Assembly: GCF_002868735.1 (NCBI RefSeq)
Contig: NZ_CP025611.1
Coordinates: 2,040,501-2,104,500 of the forward strand
Origin: Niveispirillum cyanobacteriorum
Lineage (GTDB): Bacteria; Pseudomonadota; Alphaproteobacteria; Azospirillales; Azospirillaceae
Reading direction: 5' to 3'
DNA: 64,000 nt
In this document: one piece after another, positions 1 to 8,972 of the stretch
Layout of the letters: every line of letters starts with the position of its first letter
Numbering within the stretch: position 1 is the stretch's first letter
Position numbers and translations under genes: made by a program
The notes under the pieces: generated by a model
The model's input: only the letters and a program-made list of their open reading frames with translations
Database searches by the model: none
Told to the model about the DNA's origin: nothing

Positions 1-164
1 AGGCCTGCCCGTTCCAGGAACGCTGCGACTTCGTGCATGACCGCTGCACCACCGAACTGCCGCTGCTGCGCGAGGTCGGGCCCGGCCATACCAAGGCCTG
101 CCATCTGTTCAGCCTTCAGAACCCCGTTTCCGACCCGGCGGCACCGTCGCTGGTCGTCGCCTGA
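1..164 (+). CDS. Dipeptide/oligopeptide ABC transporter ATP-binding protein, C-terminal end (DppD/OppD-like)
   Basis: Only the last 53 codons are present; the gene enters from the left edge in the frame that starts at base 3 and stops with TGA at 162-164. The visible part is the C-terminal region specific to dipeptide/oligopeptide ATPases. It has the cysteine pattern C-x5-C-x6-C-x17-C (beginning CPFQERC), which in DppD-type proteins is associated with an iron-sulfur cluster. The Walker motifs lie outside the window. It is followed 18 bases later by a second ATPase of the same family, the usual DppD-DppF order, so the two probably form the heterodimeric ATPase of a peptide importer. The DppD versus OppD assignment is by context only. 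Confidence 0.85.
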   Translation, partial: ACPFQERCDFVHDRCTTELPLLREVGPGHTKACHLFSLQNPVSDPAAPSLVVA

Positions 165-182
165 TTGCCCGGAGTTGATGCC

Positions 183-1184
<1,002 letters not shown>

Positions 1185-1377
1185 GGTCACCTAAACCATT
1201 GGCCTGCCATATCAGTGAACGCTAACACGCATTTGCAGGCGGTGAGGGATAGGGCTGCGGCCAACGCAGTCTAAAGCTGCGCGCCTTAAAGGTTTGGTTA
1301 ACGAAGCAACTGCGATAAGGGCTGCAACAATCAGCACTGTCGCAATTGCTTTCAGCCGGACCGCAAGGGGTGCCGAC

Positions 1378-3366
1378 ATGGGTACGCTTTTTCATCGTCT
1401 CACCAATATCTCCCTGTCGGCCCGCATCGTCGGGTTGACCACCTTGTCCTTGCTGCTGCTGGCAACCGGTCTGGTTCTGGTCAGCGACCGACTGGTTGAA
1501 AGCTATGCAAGGCGTCAAGCTGGCGAACAGCAGGACCTGTCCATGCGGGTGGCGTGGCAGGTTCTGGACAGTGTGGGTGCGCCATTCCGGCGCGACGGCA
1601 AGCAGCTTTACGCAGGCGACACGCTGCTGAACGACAATTTCGGGCCTGTCGATACGATCAGCAGGATTGCCGGCAGTACCGCCACCATCTTCGTTCTGGA
1701 TGGGGCGGAGGCGGTACGCATCGCCACCAACGTGAAGAAGCCCGATGGCAGCCGCGCCGTCGGCACCAATCTGGCTCGCAACCCCGCCTATGAGGCTGTG
1801 GTAGGCGGCGGCCGGAGCTTTCGTGGTGAGGCCGATATCCTGGGCGTCACCTATCTGACCGCCTATGACCCGATCAAGGATGCGGGCGGGAAGATTATCG
1901 GCGTGCTGTATACCGGCGTCGAAAAGGCCCCCTACATGGCGCAGGTGGCAGAACTGAAGCGGTCATTGTTGCTGACATCCGCAGGCATCACACTTGTCCT
2001 GGCGCTGATTGCGCTCGTCTTGATCCGGGTTTGGGCGTCGCAGCCCCTGCATGCCCTGTCCGACCTTCTGGAACAGCTGGCAGCGGGCGAGACGGATGTC
2101 ATGCCACCCGATGCGACGGGCCGCCGGGATGAAATCGGTCGTATGCAGCGTGCCGCCAGCGGCCTGCGCCTGTCGGTGGTGGAGGCGTTCCGCCTGAAGC
2201 AGATGGTCGATGACATGCCGTTGAATGTCATGCTGGCCGATGCCGCCAACGGCTTTGCCGTCACCTATGCCAACCGCGCCACCCTGGCGGCAGCGGAAGG
2301 CCTGTCATCGGTGCTGCCCGCCGGCGGGACCAGCCCCATGGGCCGTCACCTCAACATCTTCCAGGCAGACACGGGAGAGATCGGCCAGGTCATCACCCGA
2401 CCCGAGAACCTGCCCTGGCGTGGCCAGATCGATGTCGGCAATGAGCGGGTGGATATCCGTATCGCCGCCGTCCGCGATGGCCATGGCCGCTATGTCGGGC
2501 CGATGCTGACCTGGACCATCATCACGGCCCAGGCCCGGCTGGCCGACCGGTTTGAGGCCAATGTCCGTGCACTGGCCACCCGCGTCTCCTCCGCTTCCCA
2601 TGAAATGCTGGGTGCCGCCGACGCCATGCGCCGCGCAGCCGAGGGCACGGGGGCCAAGTCCGGCCATGTGGCCAGCTCCGCCAACCGCGCCACGGGGGAT
2701 GTGGAGACGGTGGCCGCCGCCGCCGAGGAACTGGCCGCCAGCGTTGCGGAAGTGGACCGTCAGGTCGGTCAGTCGGCCCACATCGCGGGCCGCGCCCGGC
2801 AGGAGGCGGATGAAACCGGCCGCTCCATGTCCGATCTGGCCGAGGCGGCAACCCATATCGGTCAGGTCGTGGACATGATCAACAGCATCGCGGCCCAGAC
2901 CAACCTTCTGGCCCTGAACGCCACGATTGAGGCAGCGCGGGCCGGCGAGGCGGGACGCGGCTTTGCCGTAGTGGCGTCGGAGGTGAAGACCCTGGCCAGC
3001 CAGACGGCCCGCGCTACCGAGGATATCCGCACCCAGATCGCCGCGATTCAGTCGAGCACGCAGCACGGCGTGGCCGCGATGCAGCGGATCGGCACCACCA
3101 TCCGGGAAATCGGTAGCGTGTCCCAGGATATCCTGTCAGCCGTGTCACAGCAGAATGCCGCCACCCGCGAAATCGCCCACAGCGCTGCCGACGCGGCCCG
3201 TGGCACGCGCGAAGTGGTGGACACGATTGATGCTGTCACCGATGCCGCCGGTGACGTCGGCAGCGCCGCCACCCAGGTAAAGGCCACCGCCGACGCCCTG
3301 GACGACGATGCTCACAAGCTGCGCACGGCCATCGACGATTTCCTGCAGCAGCTGCGCGCGGCTTGA
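1378..3366 (+). CDS. Methyl-accepting chemotaxis protein with Cache, HAMP and PAS-like domains
   Basis: A 662-residue membrane chemoreceptor. A first membrane segment lies near residues 18-38. A periplasmic region of about 160 residues follows, resembling the Cache_3/Cache_2 fold ([12 protein letters not shown] near its end). A second membrane segment lies near 198-220, then a HAMP region, a PAS-like segment around 275-385, and a long methyl-accepting coiled coil. The signalling tip has the conserved [20 protein letters not shown] stretch near residues 508-527. The ATG at 1378 is preceded by AAGGGG at good spacing; an earlier in-frame GTG at 1294 lacks this. It presumably signals to CheA/CheW in response to a small ligand, but the ligand cannot be read from sequence. 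No che genes are nearby, so it is an orphan receptor. Confidence 0.93.
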   Translation: MGTLFHRLTNISLSARIVGLTTLSLLLLATGLVLVSDRLVESYARRQAGEQQDLSMRVAWQVLDSVGAPFRRDGKQLYAGDTLLNDNFGPVDTISRIAGSTATIFVLDGAEAVRIATNVKKPDGSRAVGTNLARNPAYEAVVGGGRSFRGEADILGVTYLTAYDPIKDAGGKIIGVLYTGVEKAPYMAQVAELKRSLLLTSAGITLVLALIALVLIRVWASQPLHALSDLLEQLAAGETDVMPPDATGRRDEIGRMQRAASGLRLSVVEAFRLKQMVDDMPLNVMLADAANGFAVTYANRATLAAAEGLSSVLPAGGTSPMGRHLNIFQADTGEIGQVITRPENLPWRGQIDVGNERVDIRIAAVRDGHGRYVGPMLTWTIITAQARLADRFEANVRALATRVSSASHEMLGAADAMRRAAEGTGAKSGHVASSANRATGDVETVAAAAEELAASVAEVDRQVGQSAHIAGRARQEADETGRSMSDLAEAATHIGQVVDMINSIAAQTNLLALNATIEAARAGEAGRGFAVVASEVKTLASQTARATEDIRTQIAAIQSSTQHGVAAMQRIGTTIREIGSVSQDILSAVSQQNAATREIAHSAADAARGTREVVDTIDAVTDAAGDVGSAATQVKATADALDDDAHKLRTAIDDFLQQLRAA

Positions 3367-3385
3367 TCCACCGATCGCACAAAAG

Positions 3386-3424
3386 AAAACCCCGCTTCCG
3401 CCAGCCGGCAGAAGCGGGGTTTTT
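3386..3424. terminator. Bidirectional intrinsic terminator
   Basis: A perfect 13-bp stem (AAAACCCCGCTTC at 3386-3398 and its complement at 3411-3423) encloses a 12-base loop. T-rich tracts occur on both strands. It sits between the convergent chemoreceptor and TerC genes and can end both transcripts. Confidence 0.92.
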
Positions 3425-3443
3425 GCTTTCCGGGCACGATAGA

Positions 3444-4115
3444 TTAGCCCAGGTAACCCTGTACGAGCGGGAGCACCTGTTCGCTGCCATCGATGATCAT
3501 CTTGATGGCGACGTAGAAAATCACGGCCAAACCGACATAGGCGATCCAGTGGAAGCGCGACAGAAGTTTGGCGATAGCCGTCGCGGCAGCACCCATGAAA
3601 GCCACCGACAGGGCCAGACCCAGGATCAGCACCTCCGGATGCTCATGTGCGGCACCGGCAACCGCCAGCACATTGTCCAGCGACATCGATACGTCGGCGA
3701 TGACGATCTGCACGATAGCCTGACGCACAGTCTTGGTGCCTTCCGACGGCAGCGCCTCAGCGCCGGGATTGGCGTCGCCCGGGTTCACAGCCTCGTCCGC
3801 GACCTCAGCGCCCAGGTCCTCCTGCTTATGCTGGCGGATTTCACGCCACATCTTCCAGCAGACCCAGAGCAGCAGGACACCACCCGCCAGCGTGAGGCCG
3901 ACGATGGCCAGCAACTGTGTGGTCAGCAGGGCGAAGATGATGCGCAGCACGACGGCGGCTGCGATGCCCCAGAAGATAACCTTTGCCCGCTGTTGCGCTG
4001 CCACACCCGCGGCGGCCAGACCCACGACAATGGCATTGTCGCCGGCCAGCACGATGTCGATCAGGATCACCTGCCAAAGCGCGTTCCAGAACGACACTTC
4101 AAAAAACATGTCCAT
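3444..4115 (-). CDS. TerC family integral membrane protein (short form)
   Basis: A 223-residue membrane protein of the TerC family, whose better-studied members are metal (manganese, calcium) exporters or act in metal homeostasis. It opens with MDMFFEVSFWNALWQV and has the family signature LAGDNAIVVGLAA in the first half. The matching DVSMSLDNVLAVAGA follows in the second half; the acidic residues in these motifs are the likely ion ligands. About seven hydrophobic segments are visible, with a charged loop (roughly residues 95-135) between the halves. The start at 4115 was chosen because the residues encoded further upstream look non-coding and a G-rich ribosome site precedes it. It is the first of three TerC paralogues in the window. 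The transported ion is unknown. Confidence 0.9.
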   Translation of the reverse strand: MDMFFEVSFWNALWQVILIDIVLAGDNAIVVGLAAAGVAAQQRAKVIFWGIAAAVVLRIIFALLTTQLLAIVGLTLAGGVLLLWVCWKMWREIRQHKQEDLGAEVADEAVNPGDANPGAEALPSEGTKTVRQAIVQIVIADVSMSLDNVLAVAGAAHEHPEVLILGLALSVAFMGAAATAIAKLLSRFHWIAYVGLAVIFYVAIKMIIDGSEQVLPLVQGYLG

Positions 4116-4183
4116 TGATAAGAACCCCCACCTCTTCACTGCCGCCGTTCTAACACGGGGGGCGGCAGCTGGCGATGGGGAAC

Positions 4184-4220
4184 AAAAAAGCCCGCCCCTG
4201 TAAAGACAAGGGCGGGTTTT
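4184..4220 (-). terminator. Intrinsic terminator for the reverse-strand transcript
   Basis: A 7-bp CCCGCCC/GGGCGGG stem (4191-4197 with 4210-4216), extended past a mismatch, is followed on the reverse strand by a run of six T. It would end transcription coming from the small secreted-protein gene at 4445-4810, just before the TerC gene's own leader. Confidence 0.8.
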
Positions 4221-4222
4221 CA

Positions 4223-4444
4223 AGTCTTGGCAGTTGGATCCTGCATGAATGATGACAGGACGCTGCAGATATCGTCCACAGAAGCCAAATTGTCAAACAT
4301 TATTTTCAGTATTCACAACAATGAACACATTCGAATATTTACGACTTGGCAAAGCAAACGCATTTCCATTCATTGAAATGAATGGATTCACATTGTTTCG
4401 GAAGAATAGATAAAGTAAGATCGCCCGAAGACAGGCTGACGCGG
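4223..4444. other. AT-rich intergenic segment with a 20-bp inverted repeat
   Basis: About 220 bases without a credible gene. Bases 4285-4425 are strikingly AT-rich for this genome. They contain a perfect inverted repeat with 9-base arms and a 2-base spacer (CCATTCATT at 4366-4374, AATGAATGG at 4377-4385). It could be a regulator site or the 3' untranslated region of the gene at 4445-4810, which would run to the terminator at 4184-4220. Confidence 0.5.
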
Positions 4445-4810
4445 TCAGCCGCGCGGCGGACCGGTGGACCAGGGACGGGCACAAGCCTGCCCTGCGCCGG
4501 ATAGTCCGACGGGCGTCATCTCCGCATCTGCGGCGGCAAGGCGCGGCAGGCTGGACAAGGCCGGCAGGGTCAGACCGTCCTGGCCACCGGCATCATCGGT
4601 GCCCGTGGGCAGTGGCGCCTCTGGTGCCGCACTGATGACGAAAAGGCCGGGATCGTCGGGGCTGACAGGATCGGGCGCCGGGTCGGAACCCTTCTGCTCA
4701 GCCAGGACAACCGGTGCCGGAAGCTGGACAGCACTGTCCGCTGCGGCCGGCGGGGCCAGCAGCAGGAATGACAGGCTCAGCAACAGGACAAGCAACCGGT
4801 CGATGGTCAC
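4445..4810 (-). CDS. Small secreted protein of unknown function
   Basis: A 121-residue protein that I do not recognise. It starts with a GTG preceded by GGAAG. The N-terminus is a convincing signal peptide (a hydrophobic LLVLLLSLSFLLLAPPAAA core ending in AAA-like residues), so it is probably exported. The rest is rich in proline, alanine and acidic residues with no obvious fold or catalytic motif, and there is one cysteine near the C-terminus. An intrinsic terminator lies downstream beyond an AT-rich stretch, which supports a transcript on this strand. Codon use is GC-rich in third positions, as in its neighbours. It could still be a spurious frame, because low-complexity Ala/Pro sequences arise easily in GC-rich DNA. 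Confidence 0.5.
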   Translation of the reverse strand: MTIDRLLVLLLSLSFLLLAPPAAADSAVQLPAPVVLAEQKGSDPAPDPVSPDDPGLFVISAAPEAPLPTGTDDAGGQDGLTLPALSSLPRLAAADAEMTPVGLSGAGQACARPWSTGPPRG

Positions 4811-4896
4811 GCGTCGCTTCCGCGCAGGTTTCGTTCCCGTTACCGGGAACAGTCACCATAGAATGGGCACAGTCGCGCGCGGCGGCAAGCCCCGGT

Positions 4897-5817
4897 TTAT
4901 CGCACCGGCTGCGCGCCGTCCGGCAGATGCTTGATAATCAGGTCGGCCAGCCGCCGGATATCGCCGCTGCGCGGGCTGCCACGGCGCCAGACCAGCGCCA
5001 TGGTGCGAGTCGGCGCCGGATCGGCGAATCGGCGCAGGCCGATCTGGTCATTGGAGGCCAGCGAAGGAGCGGCCAGGGCCGGCAGTAGGGTCAGGCCAAG
5101 GCCACCCGCCACCATCTCCACCAGGGTCGCCAGCGAGGTGGCGGCAAACCCGTCCCCCGCCGCAGCGCCGGACAGCGCACAGACATCCAGCGCCTGATCG
5201 CGGAAGCAATGGCCGTCTTCCAGCAGCAGCAGGGTCTCGTCCTTCAACTCCCCCTCCTCCACCGTTTCGGCATTGTCCAGACGGTGGCCGCGCGGCATGG
5301 CGACCAGGAAGGGTTCGGTATAAAGCGGCAGCAGTTCCACCCCCGGCTCCGTCACCGGCAGGGCCAGCAGCGCCATATCAAGATCGCCCGCCCGCAGACG
5401 GTCAAGCAGCCGCTCGGTCAGATCCTCACGCAGATAGAGTTTCAGGTCCGGGTAGGCGGCGCGCAGGTCGGGCAAGACGCGCGGCAGCAGATAGGGGCCG
5501 CTGGTCGGGATCACGCCCAAGCGCAGGGCACCCGACAGGGGCCGGCCAGAGGCGCGGACGGCCTGTGACAAATCGTCCACCTGGCCCAGAATCACCCGCG
5601 CCCGTTCCACCGCATCCTCGCCCGCCGGGGTCAGCAGCACGCGATGCTTGGTGCGTTCCACCAGGGCAGCCCCCAGCATTTCCTCCAACTGCTGTATCTG
5701 TGCAGACAAGGAAGGCTGCGACACATGGCAGGCAGAGGCGGCACGTCCGAAGTGAAGCGTGTCGGCCAGGGCCACTAGATAACGCAACTGCCGAAGGGTG
5801 ATGTTCGCCGGGTTCAT
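4897..5817 (-). CDS. oxyR: Hydrogen-peroxide-sensing LysR-type regulator OxyR
   Basis: A 306-residue LysR-type regulator. The N-terminal helix-turn-helix (FGRAASACHVSQPSLSAQIQ, about residues 23-42) is followed by a substrate-binding-like domain. The peroxide-sensing signature is present: cysteines at about 204 and 213 within LLEDGHCFRDQALDVC, matching the Cys199/Cys208 disulfide switch of E. coli OxyR. It is divergent from ahpC with about 150 bases between the start codons, the classic arrangement in which OxyR activates peroxidase genes when oxidised. A candidate operator lies at 5895-5912. The function is well supported by motif and context; direct regulation of ahpC-ahpD is inferred. Confidence 0.94.
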   Translation of the reverse strand: MNPANITLRQLRYLVALADTLHFGRAASACHVSQPSLSAQIQQLEEMLGAALVERTKHRVLLTPAGEDAVERARVILGQVDDLSQAVRASGRPLSGALRLGVIPTSGPYLLPRVLPDLRAAYPDLKLYLREDLTERLLDRLRAGDLDMALLALPVTEPGVELLPLYTEPFLVAMPRGHRLDNAETVEEGELKDETLLLLEDGHCFRDQALDVCALSGAAAGDGFAATSLATLVEMVAGGLGLTLLPALAAPSLASNDQIGLRRFADPAPTRTMALVWRRGSPRSGDIRRLADLIIKHLPDGAQPVR

Positions 5818-5894
5818 TGGTTCATCCTATGACGGCAGTCGGAAGATGCGATTGGATTTTGCACCGCAATGCACTCATATCAGCGACGCCTCAG

Positions 5895-5912
5895 GCCGAT
5901 AGCTGTATCGGC
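5895..5912. promoter_or_regulatory. Candidate OxyR operator in the oxyR-ahpC divergent region
   Basis: An inverted repeat with 7-base arms, GCCGATA (5895-5901) and TATCGGC (5906-5912), is separated by GCTG. It contains a GATAG...TATC core like the ATAG/CTAT half-sites bound by OxyR. It is centred about 65 bases upstream of the ahpC start codon. Assignment is by pattern and position only. Confidence 0.5.
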
Positions 5913-5969
5913 AGGGGCCTGACTTTGGCACCGCATCACAAACCAACCCAAAAAACGGAGTTGTTTATC

Positions 5970-6509
5970 ATGCTGACCGTTGGCGACAAGTTCCCCGCTT
6001 TCGACCTGAAGGCCACCGTTTCCACCGACATCAAGTCGGCCTTCACGACGATCAACAACGACACCTACAAGGGCAAGTGGCTGGTCGTGTTCTTCTGGCC
6101 GAAGGATTTCACCTTCGTGTGCCCGACCGAGATTGCCGCCTTCGGCAAGCTGAACGGTGACTTCGCCGATCGCGATGCCCAGGTGCTGGGCGCCTCCATC
6201 GACACCGAGTTCGTGCACCTGGCCTGGCGCCAGAACCACGCCGACCTGAAGGACCTGCCGTTCCCGATGCTGGCCGACGTGAAGCGCGAACTGTCCGCTG
6301 GCCTGGGCGTTCTGGACAAGAACGAGGGCGTGGCCCTGCGCGCCACCTTCATCGTCGATCCGGAAGGCATCATCCGCTTCGCCTCCGTGCATGACCTGTC
6401 GGTCGGCCGCAATGTGCAGGAAGTGCTGCGCACGCTGGACGCCCTGCAGACCGACGAACTGTGCCCCTGCAACTGGCAGAAGGGCGAGGACGTCCTGAAG
6501 GTCGGCTGA
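5970..6509 (+). CDS. ahpC: Peroxiredoxin, alkyl hydroperoxide reductase C (AhpD-dependent type)
   Basis: A 179-residue peroxiredoxin that reduces hydrogen peroxide and organic hydroperoxides. The peroxidatic cysteine is about residue 51 in FTFVCPTEI. Two further cysteines near the C-terminus (165 and 167, in LCPCNW) give the three-cysteine layout known from mycobacterial AhpC, which is recycled by AhpD rather than by AhpF. The gene for AhpD follows 248 bases downstream and no ahpF is present, which agrees with that. The ATG at 5970 follows an AACGGAG ribosome site; longer in-frame versions would add non-homologous residues. It is divergent from oxyR and probably activated by it. Confidence 0.96.
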   Translation: MLTVGDKFPAFDLKATVSTDIKSAFTTINNDTYKGKWLVVFFWPKDFTFVCPTEIAAFGKLNGDFADRDAQVLGASIDTEFVHLAWRQNHADLKDLPFPMLADVKRELSAGLGVLDKNEGVALRATFIVDPEGIIRFASVHDLSVGRNVQEVLRTLDALQTDELCPCNWQKGEDVLKVG

Positions 6510-6534
6510 TCTCCTGATCGCTGATCTCTGACGG

Positions 6535-6613
6535 ATGGGCGCCCTGATCCCCCCGATCCACTGGGGCGCCCATTTACCCCTTCGCCCTCCCCCCTAACTC
6601 CCGGGCGAAGGGG
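6535..6613 (+). terminator. Two tandem hairpins between ahpC and ahpD
   Basis: The first stem pairs ATGGGCGCCC (6535-6544) with its complement at 6564-6573. The second is a perfect 11-bp stem, CCCCTTCGCCC (6577-6587) with 6603-6613. Neither is followed by a strong T-run, so they may attenuate or process the transcript rather than fully stop it. That would let ahpD be expressed at a lower level than ahpC. Confidence 0.55.
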
Positions 6614-6757
6614 CCCCATTCCGGCGGAATGCCGCCCCGGTGATCCTGGCTGCCCCTTAATGACGGGCGCCGGCACCTTTCAAAACACATCGTCCCGCGC
6701 ATCGGCCATCCTGCGCCGCGCCCGAATTCATGCCCACTCTCGACCGGAGACGAAACC

Positions 6758-7291
6758 ATGTCCATCGACGCGCTGAAGTCGCGCCTGCCCGACTATGCCA
6801 AGGATCTGAAGCTGAACCTCGGCTCGGTCCTGACCACCTCATCACTGTCGCCGCTGCAGGCCTGGGGCACGGCCATCGCCGCCGCCTATGCCAGCCGCAA
6901 TGCCGAGGTGACGAAGGCCATCGTGGCCGACGCTGCCGCCCATCTGGACGCCCAGAACCTGACGGCCGCCAAGGCCGCCGGCGCCATCATGGGCATGAAC
7001 AACATCTATTATCGCTTCGTGCATCTGGCGGATAACAAGGAATATTCCAAGATGCCGGCGCGCCTGCGCATGAACATCATCGCCAATCCCGGCGCGTCGA
7101 AGGTCGATTTCGAACTGTGGTCGCTGGCCGCCAGCGCCGTCAATGGCTGCGGCATGTGCATCGATGCGCATGAGCATGAAGTGATCCAGAAGGGTGCGAC
7201 CAAAGAGAATGTGCAGGATGTCGTGCGCATCGCCGCCGTCATCCACGCCGTCGCCACGGTTCTGGACGCCGAGGACGCGCTGGCCTCTTAA
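6758..7291 (+). CDS. ahpD: Alkyl hydroperoxide reductase AhpD
   Basis: A 177-residue all-helical carboxymuconolactone-decarboxylase-like protein. The active site has the redox pair Cys131 and Cys134 ([15 protein letters not shown]) with the conserved His138 and an upstream Glu near 119. In the known system AhpD is the reductant of three-cysteine AhpC and takes electrons through a lipoylated 2-oxoacid dehydrogenase subunit. The ATG at 6758 follows a CGGAGACG ribosome site. It sits downstream of ahpC on the same strand, separated by two hairpins. Full length for the family and nothing unusual in the motif. Confidence 0.95.
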   Translation: MSIDALKSRLPDYAKDLKLNLGSVLTTSSLSPLQAWGTAIAAAYASRNAEVTKAIVADAAAHLDAQNLTAAKAAGAIMGMNNIYYRFVHLADNKEYSKMPARLRMNIIANPGASKVDFELWSLAASAVNGCGMCIDAHEHEVIQKGATKENVQDVVRIAAVIHAVATVLDAEDALAS

Positions 7292-7320
7292 GCATCCAGT
7301 GGATTGGTTTGGGTATGGAA

Positions 7321-7350
7321 CGCCCCGGTGCCGCAAGGTGCCGGGGCGTT
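7321..7350. terminator. Intrinsic terminator between ahpD and the convergent DciA-like gene
   Basis: A CGCCCCGG/CCGGGGCG stem (7321-7328 with 7341-7348) with a 12-base loop is followed by TTTCGCTTT on the forward strand. It ends the ahpD transcript and may also act on the reverse-strand gene stopping at 7356. Confidence 0.75.
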
Positions 7351-7355
7351 TCGCT

Positions 7356-7829
7356 TTACCCCACCACCGCCCGGCCCAGCCGCTCCAGCACGGCGCGCAA
7401 CTCCTCATTCTCGATGGGTTCGACAGCCATGGTCAATTCCCGTTCCTTCACCGGGTCCAGGCGCTTTACCGGTTTCATGGCATAGCTCTTCTGCGGCAGG
7501 ACCGGCCCCGCATGCACCAGTTTCAGCCGCGCCACGGCACGCCAGCCCATGAAGGAATTGATCCGTTCCAGGATCTGCGGTTCTTCATGCTGAACCAGCA
7601 GGGCCGCCGCACTGGACACCCGGACATGCAGCACGGCATTCTCCCGGCGCCCGGCGGGGAACGCCAGTTTCAGGGGCGATGTCTGTTCGGCCAGGCGGCC
7701 GCCGACAATGGCGGCCCAGTCGGTCAGAAGCGCGCCGAAGGCCATGCCGTCCTTGCCCAGGGCCTTGCCGGCGACAGCATTCAATGTACGTCCAAGGCGT
7801 TGCGGGCCGAAACCACTGGGGCTGTTCAT
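7356..7829 (-). CDS. DUF721/DciA-like protein
   Basis: A protein of about 157 residues from the DUF721 group, which includes DciA, the helicase operator that helps load DnaB at replication origins. The N-terminal half has the expected pattern (LGRTLNAVAGKALGKDG, then LLTDWAAIVGGRLAEQTSPLKL), followed by a predicted mixed alpha/beta segment (AVLHVRVSSAAALLVQHEEPQILERIN). The C-terminal 50 residues are variable. The ATG at 7829-7827 overlaps the mutY start codon on the other strand; an upstream TTG at 7862 would add 11 residues. DUF721 proteins are often near mutY in alphaproteobacteria. The replication role is inferred from family resemblance. Confidence 0.78.
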   Translation of the reverse strand: MNSPSGFGPQRLGRTLNAVAGKALGKDGMAFGALLTDWAAIVGGRLAEQTSPLKLAFPAGRRENAVLHVRVSSAAALLVQHEEPQILERINSFMGWRAVARLKLVHAGPVLPQKSYAMKPVKRLDPVKERELTMAVEPIENEELRAVLERLGRAVVG

Positions 7830-8946
7830 GGCTGTCCGTTCATTACCGAAGACCGGTATCAAAGCAGATCAGGCGTCACCTGACCAGTCTGGTAGCCTGC
7901 CCGGCCTGCTGCTGGAGTGGTATGACCGGCATCGCCGCATCCTGCCCTGGCGGTTCGCGCCGGGAGAGGTGGCCGATCCCTACCGGGTCTGGCTGTCGGA
8001 GATCATGTTGCAGCAGACGACCGTGGCGACCGTCGGCCCCTATTTCAAGAATTTCCTGGACCGCTGGCCCACCGTCAATGATCTGGCCGCCGCTGATCTG
8101 GATGATGTGCTGCGCGCCTGGGCGGGGCTGGGATATTATGCCCGCGCCCGCAACCTGCATAAATGCGCGGTCGCCGTGGCCGCCCAGCATGGCGGACGCT
8201 TCCCCGATACCGAAGAAGGGTTGCTGTCCCTGCCCGGCATCGGCGCCTATACGGCCGCCGCCATCCTGGCTATCGCCTTTGACAAGCCGGCGACCGCCAT
8301 GGATGGCAATGTCGAGCGGGTGATGGCGCGGCTGAATGCCGTGACCGACCCGCTGCCGGGATCGAAACCCGTCCTGCGCGCGCATGCCGCTGCCCTGGTA
8401 CCCGACCGGCGGCCCGGCGACTACACCCAGGCGCTGTTCGACCTGGGTGCCACCATCTGTGCTCCGCGAAAACCGCGCTGCATCCTGTGCCCCTGGGCGG
8501 ATGCCTGTGCCGCGCGAAAGCTGGGCATCGCCGAGGACTTGCCCGCCAAGACGGCCAAGGCCGCCAAACCGACCCGCCGCGCCCTGGCCTTCGTCCTGAC
8601 CGATGCCCGCGGGCATGTCGCCCTGCGCCGCCGCCCGGAGAAAGGGCTTCTGGGCGGTATGATGGAGGTGCCGACCACGCCCTGGGAAGCGGCACCCGCG
8701 CCGACGCTGGTAGGATCACGCCCGCATGCGCCCCTGGCCGGCATCGACTGGAAGCCCCTGCCCGGTATCGTCCGTCATACTTTCACCCATTTCGAGTTCG
8801 AGATTACGGTGGTGACCGGACGGGCAGCCGGGGCCGGCGGCGGGGCGGACCTGATTTGGGTGGCACCGGATGCGCTGGGCGATGAAGCACTACCAACCGT
8901 TATGGCGAAGATACTGCGTCATGGCCTGGGCAAGGGCCTGACATAA
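7828..8946 (+). CDS. mutY: Adenine DNA glycosylase MutY
   Basis: A glycosylase of about 372 residues that removes adenine mispaired with 8-oxoguanine. Catalytic Glu58 lies in SEIMLQQTTV, the helix-hairpin-helix LPGIGAYTA starts at about 135, and catalytic Asp159 is in MDGNVERV. A [4Fe-4S] pattern C-x6-C-x2-C-x5-C spans residues 211-227. A NUDIX-like C-terminal domain, the 8-oxoG sensor, covers roughly residues 245-372 and includes a family-typical VRHTFTHFEFE segment. The start is the least certain part; the ATG at 7828 has GGGG 7 bases upstream and abuts the divergent DUF721 gene. Housekeeping oxidative-damage repair, near the peroxide-defence genes. Confidence 0.95.
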   Translation: MAVRSLPKTGIKADQASPDQSGSLPGLLLEWYDRHRRILPWRFAPGEVADPYRVWLSEIMLQQTTVATVGPYFKNFLDRWPTVNDLAAADLDDVLRAWAGLGYYARARNLHKCAVAVAAQHGGRFPDTEEGLLSLPGIGAYTAAAILAIAFDKPATAMDGNVERVMARLNAVTDPLPGSKPVLRAHAAALVPDRRPGDYTQALFDLGATICAPRKPRCILCPWADACAARKLGIAEDLPAKTAKAAKPTRRALAFVLTDARGHVALRRRPEKGLLGGMMEVPTTPWEAAPAPTLVGSRPHAPLAGIDWKPLPGIVRHTFTHFEFEITVVTGRAAGAGGGADLIWVAPDALGDEALPTVMAKILRHGLGKGLT

Positions 8947-8972
8947 AGGGGGCGGAGGCCCTGAACCCGCTG

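Noticed and set aside
1287-1330. Possible sigma-28 promoter before the chemoreceptor (TAAAGGTT ... GCGATAA).
   Set aside because: The spacing between the two parts is about five bases too long for the flagellar sigma consensus.
3363-4203. Long forward frames opposite the TerC gene.
   Set aside because: They are antisense shadows of the reverse-strand TerC gene, with no coherent protein pattern.
4293-4484. A 63-residue reverse-strand frame across the AT-rich island.
   Set aside because: Composition follows the AT-rich DNA; no start signal and no domain.
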